From Pseudomonadota bacterium (GTDB taxonomy: Bacteria > Pseudomonadota > Alphaproteobacteria > Sphingomonadales > Sphingomonadaceae), in NCBI GenBank assembly GCA_947474905.1, contig CANJKQ010000015.1, forward strand, positions 1 through 9,325: a DNA stretch of 9,325 nt. Reading direction: 5' to 3'. Below, piece after piece: positions 1 to 6,462 of the stretch. A model generated the notes under the pieces. The model was not told the origin of the DNA. It saw nothing but the letters and a program-made list of their open reading frames with translations, and did not search any database. A program made the position numbers and the translations under genes. Position 1 is the stretch's first letter; each line of letters opens with the position of its first letter.

Positions 1-32
1 GATCGGCGCGACGCCAGCATAAGGGGAGCCCG

Positions 33-1377
33 ATGGCCATCACGTCCGCCGGCACGGTCGCCGACCGCGTCAATACCGCCTTCATCATTGCCATTGTCGC
101 GGTGGCGACGATTGGCGGTTTCATGTTCGGCTATGACTCAGGGGTGATTAACGGCACCCAGGCGGGGCTGGAGACGACTTTTGCGCTGTCAAAGCTCGGC
201 ACGGGCCTGAACGTTGGCGCGATCCTGATCGGCTGTTCGATCGGTGCCTTTGCCGCAGGCCGTCTGGCGGACCGGATCGGCGATGTTCATCGCGGCGCGC
301 ATCCTGGGCGGGCTGGGGGTCGGCGCGGCAAGCGTGCTGTCGCCCGTCTATATCTCCGAAGTGACGCCAGCGGCGATCCGTGGCCGCTTGTCGAGCCTGC
401 AGCAGATCATGATCATCACCGGGCTGACCGGCGCGTTTTTCGTGAACTACGCGCTGGCCCGCTATGCCGGCGGATCGACCGCGATCTTCTGGTATGGCCT
501 GCCCGCCTGGCGGTGGATGTTCTGGATGCAGGTCATCCCCGCGATCATTTATCTGCTGGCGCTGACGACCATCCCGGAAAGCCCGCGCTTTCTGGTGCTG
601 AAAGGCCAGGCCGACAAGGCAGAGGCAGTGCTGGCGCGGTTGTTTGGCGGCCATGCGGCGCGGATCAAGGTCGCCGAAATTCGCGATTCGCTGGCGGACG
701 ATCACCGGCCGCGCCTGGCCGATCTGGTCAACCCCGCCACCGGCGGGGTGCGGCCCGTGGTGTGGGCGGGCATTGGCCTTGCCGTGTTTCAGCAGCTCGT
801 CGGCATCAACATCGTGTTTTATTATGGCGCGGTGCTGTGGCAATCGGTCGGCTTCAGCGAGAATGACGCGCTCGTCACCAACATCATTTCCGGGCTGGTC
901 TCGATTGCGGCGTGCGCGCTGACCATCGTCACGGTTGATCGCATCGGGCGCAAGCCGCTGTTGCTGGTCGGATCGGCGGGAATGGCGGTGACGCTGGGGC
1001 TGATGGCCTGGGCGTTTTCGACCGGCGCCCTGGGGCCTGACGGGCATCTGGCGCTGGCGCCCGGCATTGGCCGCATCGCGTTTATCAGCGCGCTTGCCTA
1101 TTCCGGGCTGTTCAATTTCAGCTGGGGCCCGGTGATGTGGGTGATGCTGGGGGAAATGTTCCCCAACCAGATCCGCGGCAGTGGCCTCGCGGTTGCGGGC
1201 TTTGCGCAATGGTTTGCCAATTTCGCGATTTCGGTCAGCTTTCCCTGGGCCGCCGCGACCATCGGCCTGCCCGTCACGTACGGCTTTTATGCGGTGAGCG
1301 CGCTCGTCTCGTTCTTCTTCGTGCGCGCGCTGGTGACGGAGACGCGCGGCCGCGAGCTGGAGGCGATGGAGGGATAA
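33..1377 (+). pseudogene. Sugar-porter MFS transporter, disrupted by a frame-changing deletion
   Basis: This looks like an inner-membrane sugar:proton symporter of the Major Facilitator Superfamily, sugar-porter (XylE/GalP-like) family, split over two frames. The first 83 codons give TM1-TM2 with GYDSGVINGT and reach the start of motif A, GRLADRIG (residues 76-83). That frame then reads nonsense, while the next frame resumes at about 277-283 with SAMFIAARILGG and runs to TAA at 1375-1377. Downstream hallmarks are intact: PESPRF after TM6, QQLVGINIVFYYG in TM7, DRIGRKP in the 8-9 loop, the WGPVMWVMLGEMFP segment of TM10, and a TRGRELE tail. Compared with GalP, roughly 25 residues (the RR of motif A and all of TM3) are missing at the junction, so the lesion is a deletion that is not a multiple of three. 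The start ATG at 33 follows AAGGGGAG. A functional product is unlikely unless the deletion is a sequencing or assembly error. The exact sugar cannot be told. Confidence 0.85.
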
Positions 1378-1385
1378 GGCGCTGA

Positions 1386-1404
1386 CGCGCCCGCGCCGGG
1401 CGCG
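1386..1404 (+). terminator. GC-rich hairpin after the MFS gene, weak terminator candidate
   Basis: Eight perfect base pairs (CGCGCCCG at 1386-1393 with CGGGCGCG at 1397-1404) enclose a CGC loop, starting 9 bases after the transporter stop codon. It is followed only by CGAATTT, so the U-tract is poor. A role in ending transcription before the epimerase gene is inference. Confidence 0.35.
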
Positions 1405-1475
1405 CGAATTTAGGCAGCCAATCTTTAGCAAAGCGATGCTAGAGCCGCCGCGCAAACTGGGCAGAGGGAGCGGCG

Positions 1476-2477
1476 ATGGCAATCCTGGTTACCGGCGTGG
1501 CGGGGTTTATCGGCGCGCATGTCGTCCGCCGCCTGCTCGATGACGGGCAAGAGGTGGTCGGCATCGACAGCCTTGATCCCTATTATGACGTGCAGTTGAA
1601 GCATGATCGGCTGGCGTGGATCGGCGCGCACCCCCATGCCGCGCATTTCCGGTTCAGCGAAACCACTATCGCCGACGAAACCGCGCTCGACGCCGCGCTG
1701 TCGGGCGTCACCCTTACCGGCATTGTCCATCTCGCCGCCCAGGCAGGCGTGCGCTATTCGATCAGCAACCCGCGCGCTTATGTCCGGGCCAATCTGGCCG
1801 GCCACCTCAACATGCTGGAGGTGGCGCGCGCGCTGCCCGGCGTGCACATGGTCTATGCCTCCTCCTCGTCGGTCTATGGCGCCAATAAGAGCGTGCCGTT
1901 TCGCGTCGAGGACCGGGTTGACCGGCCGATCTCGCTTTATGCCGCCACCAAGCGCGCCGATGAGCTGATGAGCGAAACCTATGCGCATCTTTATCGGATG
2001 CCGCTGACGGGCCTGCGTTTCTTCACCGTTTATGGGCCGTGGGGCCGCCCCGATATGGCGGTGTGGCTGTTTACCGACGCCATTCTGGCGGGCCGCCCGA
2101 TCAGCGTCTTCAACGGTGGCGATATGGCGCGCGATTTCACCTATATCGACGATATCGTAACAGGCGTGGTGGCAACGCTGGCGCGGCCGCCCGCCGATGA
2201 TGGATCGGCCAAGCCCGGCGGCAGCATCGCCCCCCACGCGCTTTACAATATCGGCAATCATCAGCCCGAGCGGCTCGACCGGCTGATCGCGCTGATCGAG
2301 GCGGCGTGTGGCAAGCCCGCCCTGCGCGAGGCAAAGCCGATGCAGCCGGGCGACGTGCCGCAAACCTTTGCCGATGTCAGCGCGCTGACCCAGGCGACCG
2401 GCTTCACCCCGGCGACACCGCTCGACCAGGGGATTGCGCGGTTCGTTGACTGGTATCGCGGCTATCGCGGGATGTGA
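1476..2477 (+). CDS. NAD-dependent epimerase, UDP-glucuronate 4-epimerase-like
   Basis: This is a 333-residue cytosolic extended short-chain dehydrogenase/reductase that probably interconverts UDP-glucuronate and UDP-galacturonate for surface polysaccharide synthesis. The Rossmann NAD-binding motif TGVAGFIG lies at residues 6-13 and D31 sits where the NAD ribose is usually bound. An SSSSVYG stretch at 129-135 supplies the catalytic Ser/Thr region, and YAATK at 155-159 is the catalytic YxxxK. The run [15 protein letters not shown] (181-195) and the later [10 protein letters not shown] (219-228) are the signature by which UDP-glucuronate epimerases are distinguished from GalE-type UDP-glucose epimerases. 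Length is normal for the family. ATG at 1476 is preceded by AGAGGGAG with about 5 bases of spacing. No glycosyltransferases or other polysaccharide genes are nearby, so the pathway is inferred from family only. Its last 16 bases overlap the 3' end of convergent ruvC. A related 4-epimerase or 4,6-dehydratase activity cannot be fully excluded. Confidence 0.85.
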   Translation: MAILVTGVAGFIGAHVVRRLLDDGQEVVGIDSLDPYYDVQLKHDRLAWIGAHPHAAHFRFSETTIADETALDAALSGVTLTGIVHLAAQAGVRYSISNPRAYVRANLAGHLNMLEVARALPGVHMVYASSSSVYGANKSVPFRVEDRVDRPISLYAATKRADELMSETYAHLYRMPLTGLRFFTVYGPWGRPDMAVWLFTDAILAGRPISVFNGGDMARDFTYIDDIVTGVVATLARPPADDGSAKPGGSIAPHALYNIGNHQPERLDRLIALIEAACGKPALREAKPMQPGDVPQTFADVSALTQATGFTPATPLDQGIARFVDWYRGYRGM

Positions 2478-2950
2478 CGCGCGCTCGACAAATGATGCGC
2501 ATGGCAGATGGCGACCGCCAGCGCATCGGCAGCGTCGGCGCCGTTGATCGTGACGCCCGGCAACAGCCGCTGCACCATCGCATGGACTTGCGGTTTTTCC
2601 GCATTGCCGACGCCGACCACGGCTTTCTTGACCAGCCGCGCGGCATATTCGCCGACCTCCAGCCCGCCGCGCGCTGCCGCCAGTAGTACAACGCCGCGCG
2701 CCTGCCCGAGCTTCAGCGTCGATTGCGGGTTGGCGTTGACGAACACTTCCTCGACCGCCGCCGCCTGCGGTGCATGATCGGCGATCAGCGCGGCGAGCAT
2801 CGCGTCGAGATGGACCAGGCGGCGCGGCAGGGGCGCGGCGGCATCGGTTTTCAGCTGACCATTGGCGATATGGCCCAGCCGGTTGCCATCGGCGCGGATC
2901 ACTCCCCAACCGGTGGTGCCAAGGCCGGGATCAAGACCCAGGATGATCAT
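2462..2950 (-). CDS. ruvC: Crossover junction endodeoxyribonuclease RuvC
   Basis: RuvC is the Holliday-junction resolvase, a dimeric Mg-dependent nuclease that cuts four-way junctions symmetrically during recombinational repair, acting with the RuvAB branch-migration motor. The 162-residue product has the full RNase H-like fold signature: [11 protein letters not shown] at the N-terminus with catalytic D7, AVEEVF with catalytic E67, LKLGQARG (79-86), and [11 protein letters not shown] with D139 and D142. All four acidic residues known from E. coli RuvC are present. Its ATG overlaps the stop of the upstream HXXEE gene as ATGA, so translation is probably coupled, and it is the last gene of the yebC-HXXEE-ruvC operon. 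ruvA and ruvB, which often follow directly, are absent: the next gene is the convergent epimerase, overlapping by 16 bases. Confidence 0.96.
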   Translation of the reverse strand: MIILGLDPGLGTTGWGVIRADGNRLGHIANGQLKTDAAAPLPRRLVHLDAMLAALIADHAPQAAAVEEVFVNANPQSTLKLGQARGVVLLAAARGGLEVGEYAARLVKKAVVGVGNAEKPQVHAMVQRLLPGVTINGADAADALAVAICHAHHLSSARHIPR

Positions 2951-3522
2951 GGCCGCAACAATCGCCGCCGCGTGATGATGAGCGCGATGATGGCGAGGTG
3001 GATGAGGATGGCGATGGCAAGGCCAATGGCGTGCTCGCCCGCCGTCGCGTTGATCGTGACAAGCGCGATGGCGCCGAGCGGGACAAAGAGCAGCAGCGCC
3101 GTCGCCAACCCGGGATTATAGCCGAACCGGAGTGCGGCACCGCCATGGCCAAGCGCGTTCACCAGCATCAGATAGGGCGCCGCCAGCCCCGCGCCCGCCC
3201 CCCATGCCATTGCGGCATAAAGCGCGGTGATGTTGACTCCCCAGACACCGGGCAGGTTGATCCACCACACCGCCCGTGCGGTCAGCACGTCACGCCCCCC
3301 GCCCAATCGATCATTGACGAAGCGGCGAAACCGGTCCCCCCAATGTTCTTCCACTTGGTGCGCCATATAGGCGGGGCCGCACAGATAGATGAGCCAGGCC
3401 TGATCGCCGATCAGCGGCCGCAGCAACGGCGCCAACAGCAGCAGCACGGCACCGGTATAGACCGCCGAGACCACCCAATGCCCGGCCAGCGGCGTCAGCC
3501 AGCGCGCGCGGGCGGTCGTCAC
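2947..3522 (-). CDS. HXXEE domain integral membrane protein
   Basis: A 191-residue polytopic membrane protein recognised by HQVEE at residues 55-59, the motif that names the HXXEE domain family, whose function is not known to me. Hydrophobic stretches at about 14-37, 42-54, 86-108, 112-122, 138-157 and 164-184 suggest five or six membrane segments. The conserved-looking NALGHGG (122-128) and FGYNPGL (133-139) stretches add polar residues beside the membrane and, with the H/E motif, hint at a metal site; that is inference. The start is GTG at 3520-3522, which overlaps the yebC stop as GTGA, and its own stop overlaps the ruvC start as ATGA. The gene is therefore translated from the same message as yebC and ruvC. 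No direct role in DNA repair is visible. Confidence 0.8.
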   Translation of the reverse strand: MTTARARWLTPLAGHWVVSAVYTGAVLLLLAPLLRPLIGDQAWLIYLCGPAYMAHQVEEHWGDRFRRFVNDRLGGGRDVLTARAVWWINLPGVWGVNITALYAAMAWGAGAGLAAPYLMLVNALGHGGAALRFGYNPGLATALLLFVPLGAIALVTINATAGEHAIGLAIAILIHLAIIALIITRRRLLRP

Positions 3523-4262
3523 CCCAGTTTTTCCATCACCTCGTCGGGCACTTCATAATTGCCCCAGACCTGTTGAACGTCATCATCATCGTCGAGCGTG
3601 TCGATCAGCTTCAGCAGCTGGCTGGCATCGTCTTCGCCCACCGTCACCATTGTCTGCGGCCGCCAGGCGAGCTTGGCGCCTTCGGGCTCGCCGAGCACGG
3701 GGGTCAGCGCCTTGGCGACTTCGTGCAGGTCGCCTTGCGCGGTCCAGATTTCGTGGCCGTCCTCACTCGACGTCACATCCTCGGCACCGGCTTCCAGCGC
3801 CGCCTCAAACACCCGATCGGGGTCGCCCGCGCTGGCCGGATAGGTGATCATCCCCATCCGGTCGAAACCATGGCTGACCGATCCCGAGGCCCCCAGATTG
3901 CCGCCATTTTTGGACACCGCGGTGCGGACATTGGTGGCGGTGCGGTTGCGATTGTCGGTCAGCGCCTCGATGATCAGGCTGACCCCGCCCGGTCCGAAGC
4001 CTTCATAGCGGATTTCCTCATAATTCTCGGTATCGCCCTTGGATGCCTTGTCGATCGACCGCTGGATATTGTCCTTGGGCATCGACTGGGCCTTGGCGGC
4101 ATTGATCGCGGCGCGCAGGCGCGGGTTCATGTCAGGATCGGGCAGGCCCATTTTGGCGGCGACGGTGATTTCGCGGCTGAGCTTGGAAAACATGCTGGAG
4201 CGCTTTTTGTCCTGCGCGCCCTTGCGGTGCATGATGTTCTTGAACTTGGAATGGCCGGCCAT
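3519..4262 (-). CDS. yebC: YebC/PmpR family protein
   Basis: This is a 247-residue cytosolic protein of the YebC/TACO1 family. Members were first described as DNA-binding transcriptional regulators, and more recent work ties the family to translation of difficult sequences such as proline-rich stretches. Family marks are [18 protein letters not shown] at the N-terminus, the basic helical region through [58 protein letters not shown], the GGNLG / [11 protein letters not shown] region, and an acidic DDDDD stretch close to the C-terminus. The reading frame is open 24 codons further upstream, but I place the start at ATG 4260-4262 because this gives the canonical N-terminus, a normal length and a GAGGGA ribosome-binding site just upstream. 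First gene of the yebC-HXXEE-ruvC operon; a yebC-ruvC association is common in proteobacteria. Confidence 0.96.
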   Translation of the reverse strand: MAGHSKFKNIMHRKGAQDKKRSSMFSKLSREITVAAKMGLPDPDMNPRLRAAINAAKAQSMPKDNIQRSIDKASKGDTENYEEIRYEGFGPGGVSLIIEALTDNRNRTATNVRTAVSKNGGNLGASGSVSHGFDRMGMITYPASAGDPDRVFEAALEAGAEDVTSSEDGHEIWTAQGDLHEVAKALTPVLGEPEGAKLAWRPQTMVTVGEDDASQLLKLIDTLDDDDDVQQVWGNYEVPDEVMEKLG

Positions 4263-4461
4263 GGTCCCTCGAAAACAATCCGAATAGCTGATGAGCGTGG
4301 GGGCAGCCTTTGCGCATCTTGGGCAGCGTTGCAACGGCTGGTCGCGGCAAAGCGGCGCTTGGCACGGTTCGGCGCGACGGCACGCGAACCGCGGTGACGG
4401 CGCGGGCGTTCAGCCGCTCGCGTCCCGCATCCCGCCGGCGCCCCCATCGAAAGGATATGCC
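4263..4461. promoter_or_regulatory. Divergent intergenic region between yebC and the 125-residue gene
   Basis: This 199-base gap must hold promoters for both divergent genes, but I see no convincing -35/-10 pair on either strand. It contains a perfect 10-base palindrome CGTTGCAACG (4327-4336), a direct repeat of GGGCAGC (4301-4307 and 4321-4327, a 20-base step), and a bulged hairpin (CGGTTC at 4365-4370 with GAACCG at 4386-4391, extended by GCG/CGC). Any of these could be an operator; none matches a motif I can name. Confidence 0.35.
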
Positions 4462-4839
4462 ATGGCCGTCAAATTCGCCGCGACGATGAACGCGATCAAC
4501 CGTGGGCTCGAAACAACGCGCCCGGCGCGCGGCGCCGACCTGATCGAGGATTGGGAGACCGCGCTCGCCGATATCGATGTACCGGGGACCAAGGGTATTT
4601 TGCGCGATCTCGCCGCCCTGCGCAAACAGCTGGAGGGGCCGGAAGCCAATGGTGACCGCGTCCACACCCTGCTCCACCGGCTGGGCGAGGCGGTCAGCAA
4701 GATCGCCGACCGCGCCGACACCAATCAGGAAAAGCTGCAACAGCTGGGCCAGGCGCTGACCGAGGCTGGCGAGGCCGATGCGGACGAGGAAGAAGATACC
4801 GATGCCGCCGCCAATCCCCGGCGCGCGCGCAAGCGGTAA
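4462..4839 (+). CDS. Conserved-looking hypothetical protein with acidic patch and basic tail
   Basis: A 125-residue cytosolic protein that I do not recognise. It has no signal peptide or membrane segment. Residues 24-60 and 66-102 are predicted by eye to be amphipathic helices with regular leucines (LRDLAALRKQL, LLHRLGEAV, KLQQLGQAL), which suggests a helical hairpin or short coiled coil. An acidic patch (EADADEEEDTD, 104-114) is followed by a basic end (RRARKR, 120-125). The frame is open back to 4291, but I choose ATG 4462 because AAAGGA lies 6 bases upstream and the upstream reading lacks coding character. It is transcribed divergently from yebC and ends 16 bases before a large hairpin. 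The nucleotide composition matches its neighbours, giving no sign of transfer. Confidence 0.75.
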   Translation: MAVKFAATMNAINRGLETTRPARGADLIEDWETALADIDVPGTKGILRDLAALRKQLEGPEANGDRVHTLLHRLGEAVSKIADRADTNQEKLQQLGQALTEAGEADADEEEDTDAAANPRRARKR

Positions 4840-4855
4840 GCAACCACGCCCTTCA

Positions 4856-4939
4856 CCGCTTCAGGGGAGTTCGAGGTCGGCAATGCCCCACGGCCAGGAC
4901 GGCAAGGGGTGCTGCTTCCCTCGAACTCTCTTGAAGCGG
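4856..4939 (+). ncRNA. Long hairpin with structured loop, possible small RNA or bidirectional terminator
   Basis: The arm 4856-4876 pairs with 4919-4939 over 21 consecutive pairs, two of which (4864-4931 and 4866-4929) are G-U pairs only when the + strand is read as RNA; on the minus strand they become A-C mismatches. The 42-base loop can fold further: GCA 4880-4882 with TGC 4913-4915, CCCC 4886-4889 with GGGG 4906-4909, and GCC 4893-4895 with GGC 4901-4903 around an AGGAC apical loop. It fills the gap between two convergent genes, but there is no U-run on either side, so it is not a classical intrinsic terminator. It does not contain the signal recognition particle RNA, tmRNA or RNase P signatures. 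Whether it is a separate transcript or a 3' UTR element is unknown. Confidence 0.45.
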
Positions 4940-4951
4940 GATAAGGCCGCC

Positions 4952-5563
4952 TCAAGCGAAAGCAGGGGACTTGCGCAGCTGCTGGTACGCGTCGATCACT
5001 GCTTGCAGGCGCGCTTCGTGGCTGCGATCGCCGCCATTGCGGTCGGGGTGATATTGGCGGACGAGCTCGGAATAGCGGCCGCGCAACGCCCGGCGATCGG
5101 CATCCGCCGCAAGGCCCAGCACTTTCAACGCCTGGCGATCGCCCGCCGACAAGGGCTTGCCGTCGCGGCGCGGCGGCTCTTCCGCTGCCCGCGCGCGGAA
5201 ACGCGTGCCGATCGCATCCAAGGGATCGGCGAAATCGGCCCATATCGGCGGGCGATCGGCGCCGGCACTGGCGAACGCCCGCGTCTCGCGTTCCCACCCG
5301 GCATAGGGGCGCTGCGCCGCCGCAATCTCCTCCGCGCTCATCCCTGCGAAGAAATTGTACCGCGCGTTGAACTCGCGGACATGCTCAAGGCAAAACCATT
5401 GGTAATCGGGCGGCCGATCGCTGGGCAAGCCTCCCTCGGCCCGGGGCGCGCGAAACTCGCCCGGCTGGTCGCACCCGGGCCAGGCGCAATTGTGTCCCGT
5501 TCCCGCCACCCGGCCATGGAACCGCGCGCCCGGCCGGTCCTTCTTCACATTCTCGCGCGCCAC
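4952..5563 (-). CDS. J-domain protein with N-terminal Cys/His putative zinc site
   Basis: A 203-residue cytosolic co-chaperone candidate. The C-terminal part (about 143-198) is a J domain with the essential HPD triad at 172-174 in LVRQYHPDRNGGD, which stimulates the ATPase of an Hsp70 such as DnaK. The N-terminal half lacks the G/F region and zinc domain of DnaJ itself; instead C26 and C31 (CAWPGC), with C58 and H61 (CLEH), are spaced as a possible zinc site. This architecture is one I recall as common in alphaproteobacteria, often near bolA, but its client is not known to me. The start is GTG 5561-5563, preceded by a GGGGAG ribosome-binding site 6 bases upstream on the minus strand. It is divergent from bolA across 40 bases. 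Confidence 0.85.
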   Translation of the reverse strand: MARENVKKDRPGARFHGRVAGTGHNCAWPGCDQPGEFRAPRAEGGLPSDRPPDYQWFCLEHVREFNARYNFFAGMSAEEIAAAQRPYAGWERETRAFASAGADRPPIWADFADPLDAIGTRFRARAAEEPPRRDGKPLSAGDRQALKVLGLAADADRRALRGRYSELVRQYHPDRNGGDRSHEARLQAVIDAYQQLRKSPAFA

Positions 5564-5603
5564 CCAGGCTCCCCGATGTCCAAAAACCCGCTATATAGGG
5601 CGC
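5564..5603. promoter_or_regulatory. Shared divergent promoter of the J-domain gene and bolA
   Basis: The 40-base gap carries CTATATAG (5591-5598), a perfect palindrome that can read as a -10 element on both strands. On the + strand its end lies about 6 bases from the bolA ATG (5604), which implies a start of transcription at or near the start codon, so the message may be leaderless: no ribosome-binding site is present for bolA. On the minus strand the same element would give a leader of roughly 20-25 bases containing GGGGAG. For the minus strand GTGGCA, 17 bases upstream and inside bolA, resembles a -35 box (4 of 6 to TTGACA). For the + strand I see no good -35 box. Confidence 0.5.
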
Positions 5604-5891
5604 ATGACCGACCCTGCCACTGGCCCCGTCGCCCGCGAAATCACCGCTCGTCTCAATGCCGCGCTCGCCCCCAGCCGGCTCGATGTGATCAACGACAGCG
5701 CGCATCACCATGGCCATATGGGGGATGACGGATCGGGCGAGTCGCATTTCACCGTCGTCATCGAAAGCGCCGCCTTTGCGGGTCAGGGCCGGGTGGCGCG
5801 GCAACGGCTGGTCAATCGGGCGCTGGGCGATCTGATGGCAGGCACCGTCCATGCGCTTGCCATCCGGGCGACCGCGCCCGGCGAGGCATGA
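5604..5891 (+). CDS. BolA family protein
   Basis: A 95-residue cytosolic BolA-family protein. Such proteins pair with monothiol glutaredoxins to bind or transfer [2Fe-2S] clusters, and some also affect cell shape and biofilm genes. The family pattern is clear: an N-terminal helix, a histidine-rich loop AHHHGHMG (33-40), the conserved SHF at 47-49, a beta-strand and helix FAGQGRVARQRLVNRAL (58-74) carrying the class II KH-like fold, and the invariant C-terminal VHAL with H83, a known cluster ligand position. The frame is open upstream to 5490, but ATG 5604 gives the correct family length and start. There is no ribosome-binding site, consistent with leaderless translation. The stop overlaps the Nudix start as ATGA. 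I do not assign bolA versus ibaG type with certainty. Confidence 0.9.
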   Translation: MTDPATGPVAREITARLNAALAPSRLDVINDSAHHHGHMGDDGSGESHFTVVIESAAFAGQGRVARQRLVNRALGDLMAGTVHALAIRATAPGEA

Positions 5892-6355
5892 TGGCGAGCG
5901 ACGCCACCCGCGCGCCGCGCCCTGCCGCGCGGCTGTTGCTGCTCGATCCACAGGACCGGCTGCTGCTGTTTCGCTTCACGGCGGAGGATCGCCCGCCTTT
6001 TTGGTGCACCGCAGGCGGCGCGGTTGACCCGGGCGAGAGCTTTGAGGACGCAGCGCGGCGCGAATTGCGCGAGGAAACCGGGCTGGAGCTTGATCCGGGC
6101 GGCGAAGTGGCGCGGCGCGAGGTGGCCTTCACCACGCTGGAGGGCGTGCCCGTGATCGGCGATGAGCGCTATTTTCTGATCCGCACCGCCACCACCGATA
6201 TTGCGACGCACGGCCATACCGAGCTTGAACGGCGCGTGATGCAGCAATGGCGCTGGTTCACCCGCGAGGAGCTGGCGAGCTGGCCCGAGACGATCTATCC
6301 GCGCGACATTATCACGATGCTGGACGCACTGACGGCGACCTTGCCTGTAGAGTAA
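5888..6355 (+). CDS. Nudix hydrolase
   Basis: A 155-residue cytosolic hydrolase of the Nudix superfamily, which cleaves nucleoside diphosphates linked to another group. The 23-residue Nudix box is complete: G44, E50, then R58-E59-L60, E62-E63, G65 and L66, matching GX5EX7REUXEEXGU, so the Mg-binding glutamates are all present. The N-terminal AARLLLLDPQDRLLLFRF and the C-terminal QWRWFTREELASWPETIYP region are usual for small single-domain members. Nothing visible fixes the substrate; it could be an oxidised nucleotide, an ADP-sugar or a dinucleotide. ATG 5888 overlaps the bolA stop (ATGA); a second ATG directly follows at 5891 and either may be used. Translational coupling to bolA suggests a shared message, though a functional link is only inferred. 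Confidence 0.9.
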   Translation: MMASDATRAPRPAARLLLLDPQDRLLLFRFTAEDRPPFWCTAGGAVDPGESFEDAARRELREETGLELDPGGEVARREVAFTTLEGVPVIGDERYFLIRTATTDIATHGHTELERRVMQQWRWFTREELASWPETIYPRDIITMLDALTATLPVE

Positions 6356-6376
6356 CAGCCTTCGTTTAGAGTAACA
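6348..6376 (+). repeat. Tandem-like direct repeat of a 10-mer at the Nudix stop codon
   Basis: TAGAGTAACA occurs at 6348-6357, covering the Nudix stop, and again exactly at 6367-6376, 19 bases on. It may be a remnant of a small duplication or an insertion scar next to the palindromic element that follows. Two 10-mers alone are weak evidence of function. Confidence 0.4.
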
Positions 6377-6377
6377 C

Positions 6378-6447
6378 CGCTCGTCCCGAGCGCCGTCGAG
6401 GGGCGGGCGGCCTGCCCCCGTGTCTCGACTTTGCTCGACACGAACGG
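6378..6447 (+). repeat. Dispersed palindromic repeat, sphingomonad REP-like element
   Basis: Two inverted copies of a 13-mer core lie here: GAGCGCCGTCGAG at 6388-6400 and the reverse complement of GAGCAAAGTCGAG at 6424-6436, with 10 of 13 bases alike. Each sits in its own hairpin: CGCTCG (6378-6383) with CGAGCG (6387-6392), and CGTGTC (6419-6424) with GACACG (6437-6442). GGGGC (6400-6404) and GCCCC (6414-6418) can pair between them. From memory, the core GAGCGAAGTCGAG and the flank GACACGAACGG are very common between genes of sphingomonads, so I read this as one copy of a repetitive extragenic palindrome. It lies between the Nudix and pirin genes and could also affect mRNA ends. Confidence 0.6.
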
Positions 6448-6462
6448 TTGAAGGAGAAGGGC

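Noticed and set aside
1..22. Open frame ending in TAA at 20-22 (reading IGATPA), possible tail of an upstream gene
   Set aside because: Only six complete codons are visible, which is too little to support a gene or its identity. The position just before a ribosome-binding site is merely compatible with a coupled upstream gene.
148..1482. Long minus-strand open frame of 444 codons opposite the transporter
   Set aside because: It is antisense to a recognisable transporter, is Arg/Gln/His/Pro-rich with no domain, and arises from GC-rich codon bias.
1425..2909. Minus-strand open frame of 494 codons over the epimerase and ruvC
   Set aside because: It overlaps two well-identified genes in other frames and has low-complexity arginine-rich composition, so it is a shadow frame.
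3573..4397. Plus-strand open frame of 274 codons opposite yebC
   Set aside because: yebC is certain on the minus strand; the plus frame shows no domain and no ribosome-binding site.
4870..4876. GTTCGAGG resembling a tRNA T-arm
   Set aside because: No cloverleaf, anticodon arm or acceptor stem can be formed around it; the bases belong to the long hairpin.
4878..4920. Signal recognition particle RNA, suggested by GGAAGCAGC on the minus strand and CCAGGAC on the plus strand
   Set aside because: The SRP core needs CAGG, a GGAA-type loop and AGCAGC in that order on one strand. Here the pieces lie on opposite strands and the minus-strand stem has A-C mismatches.
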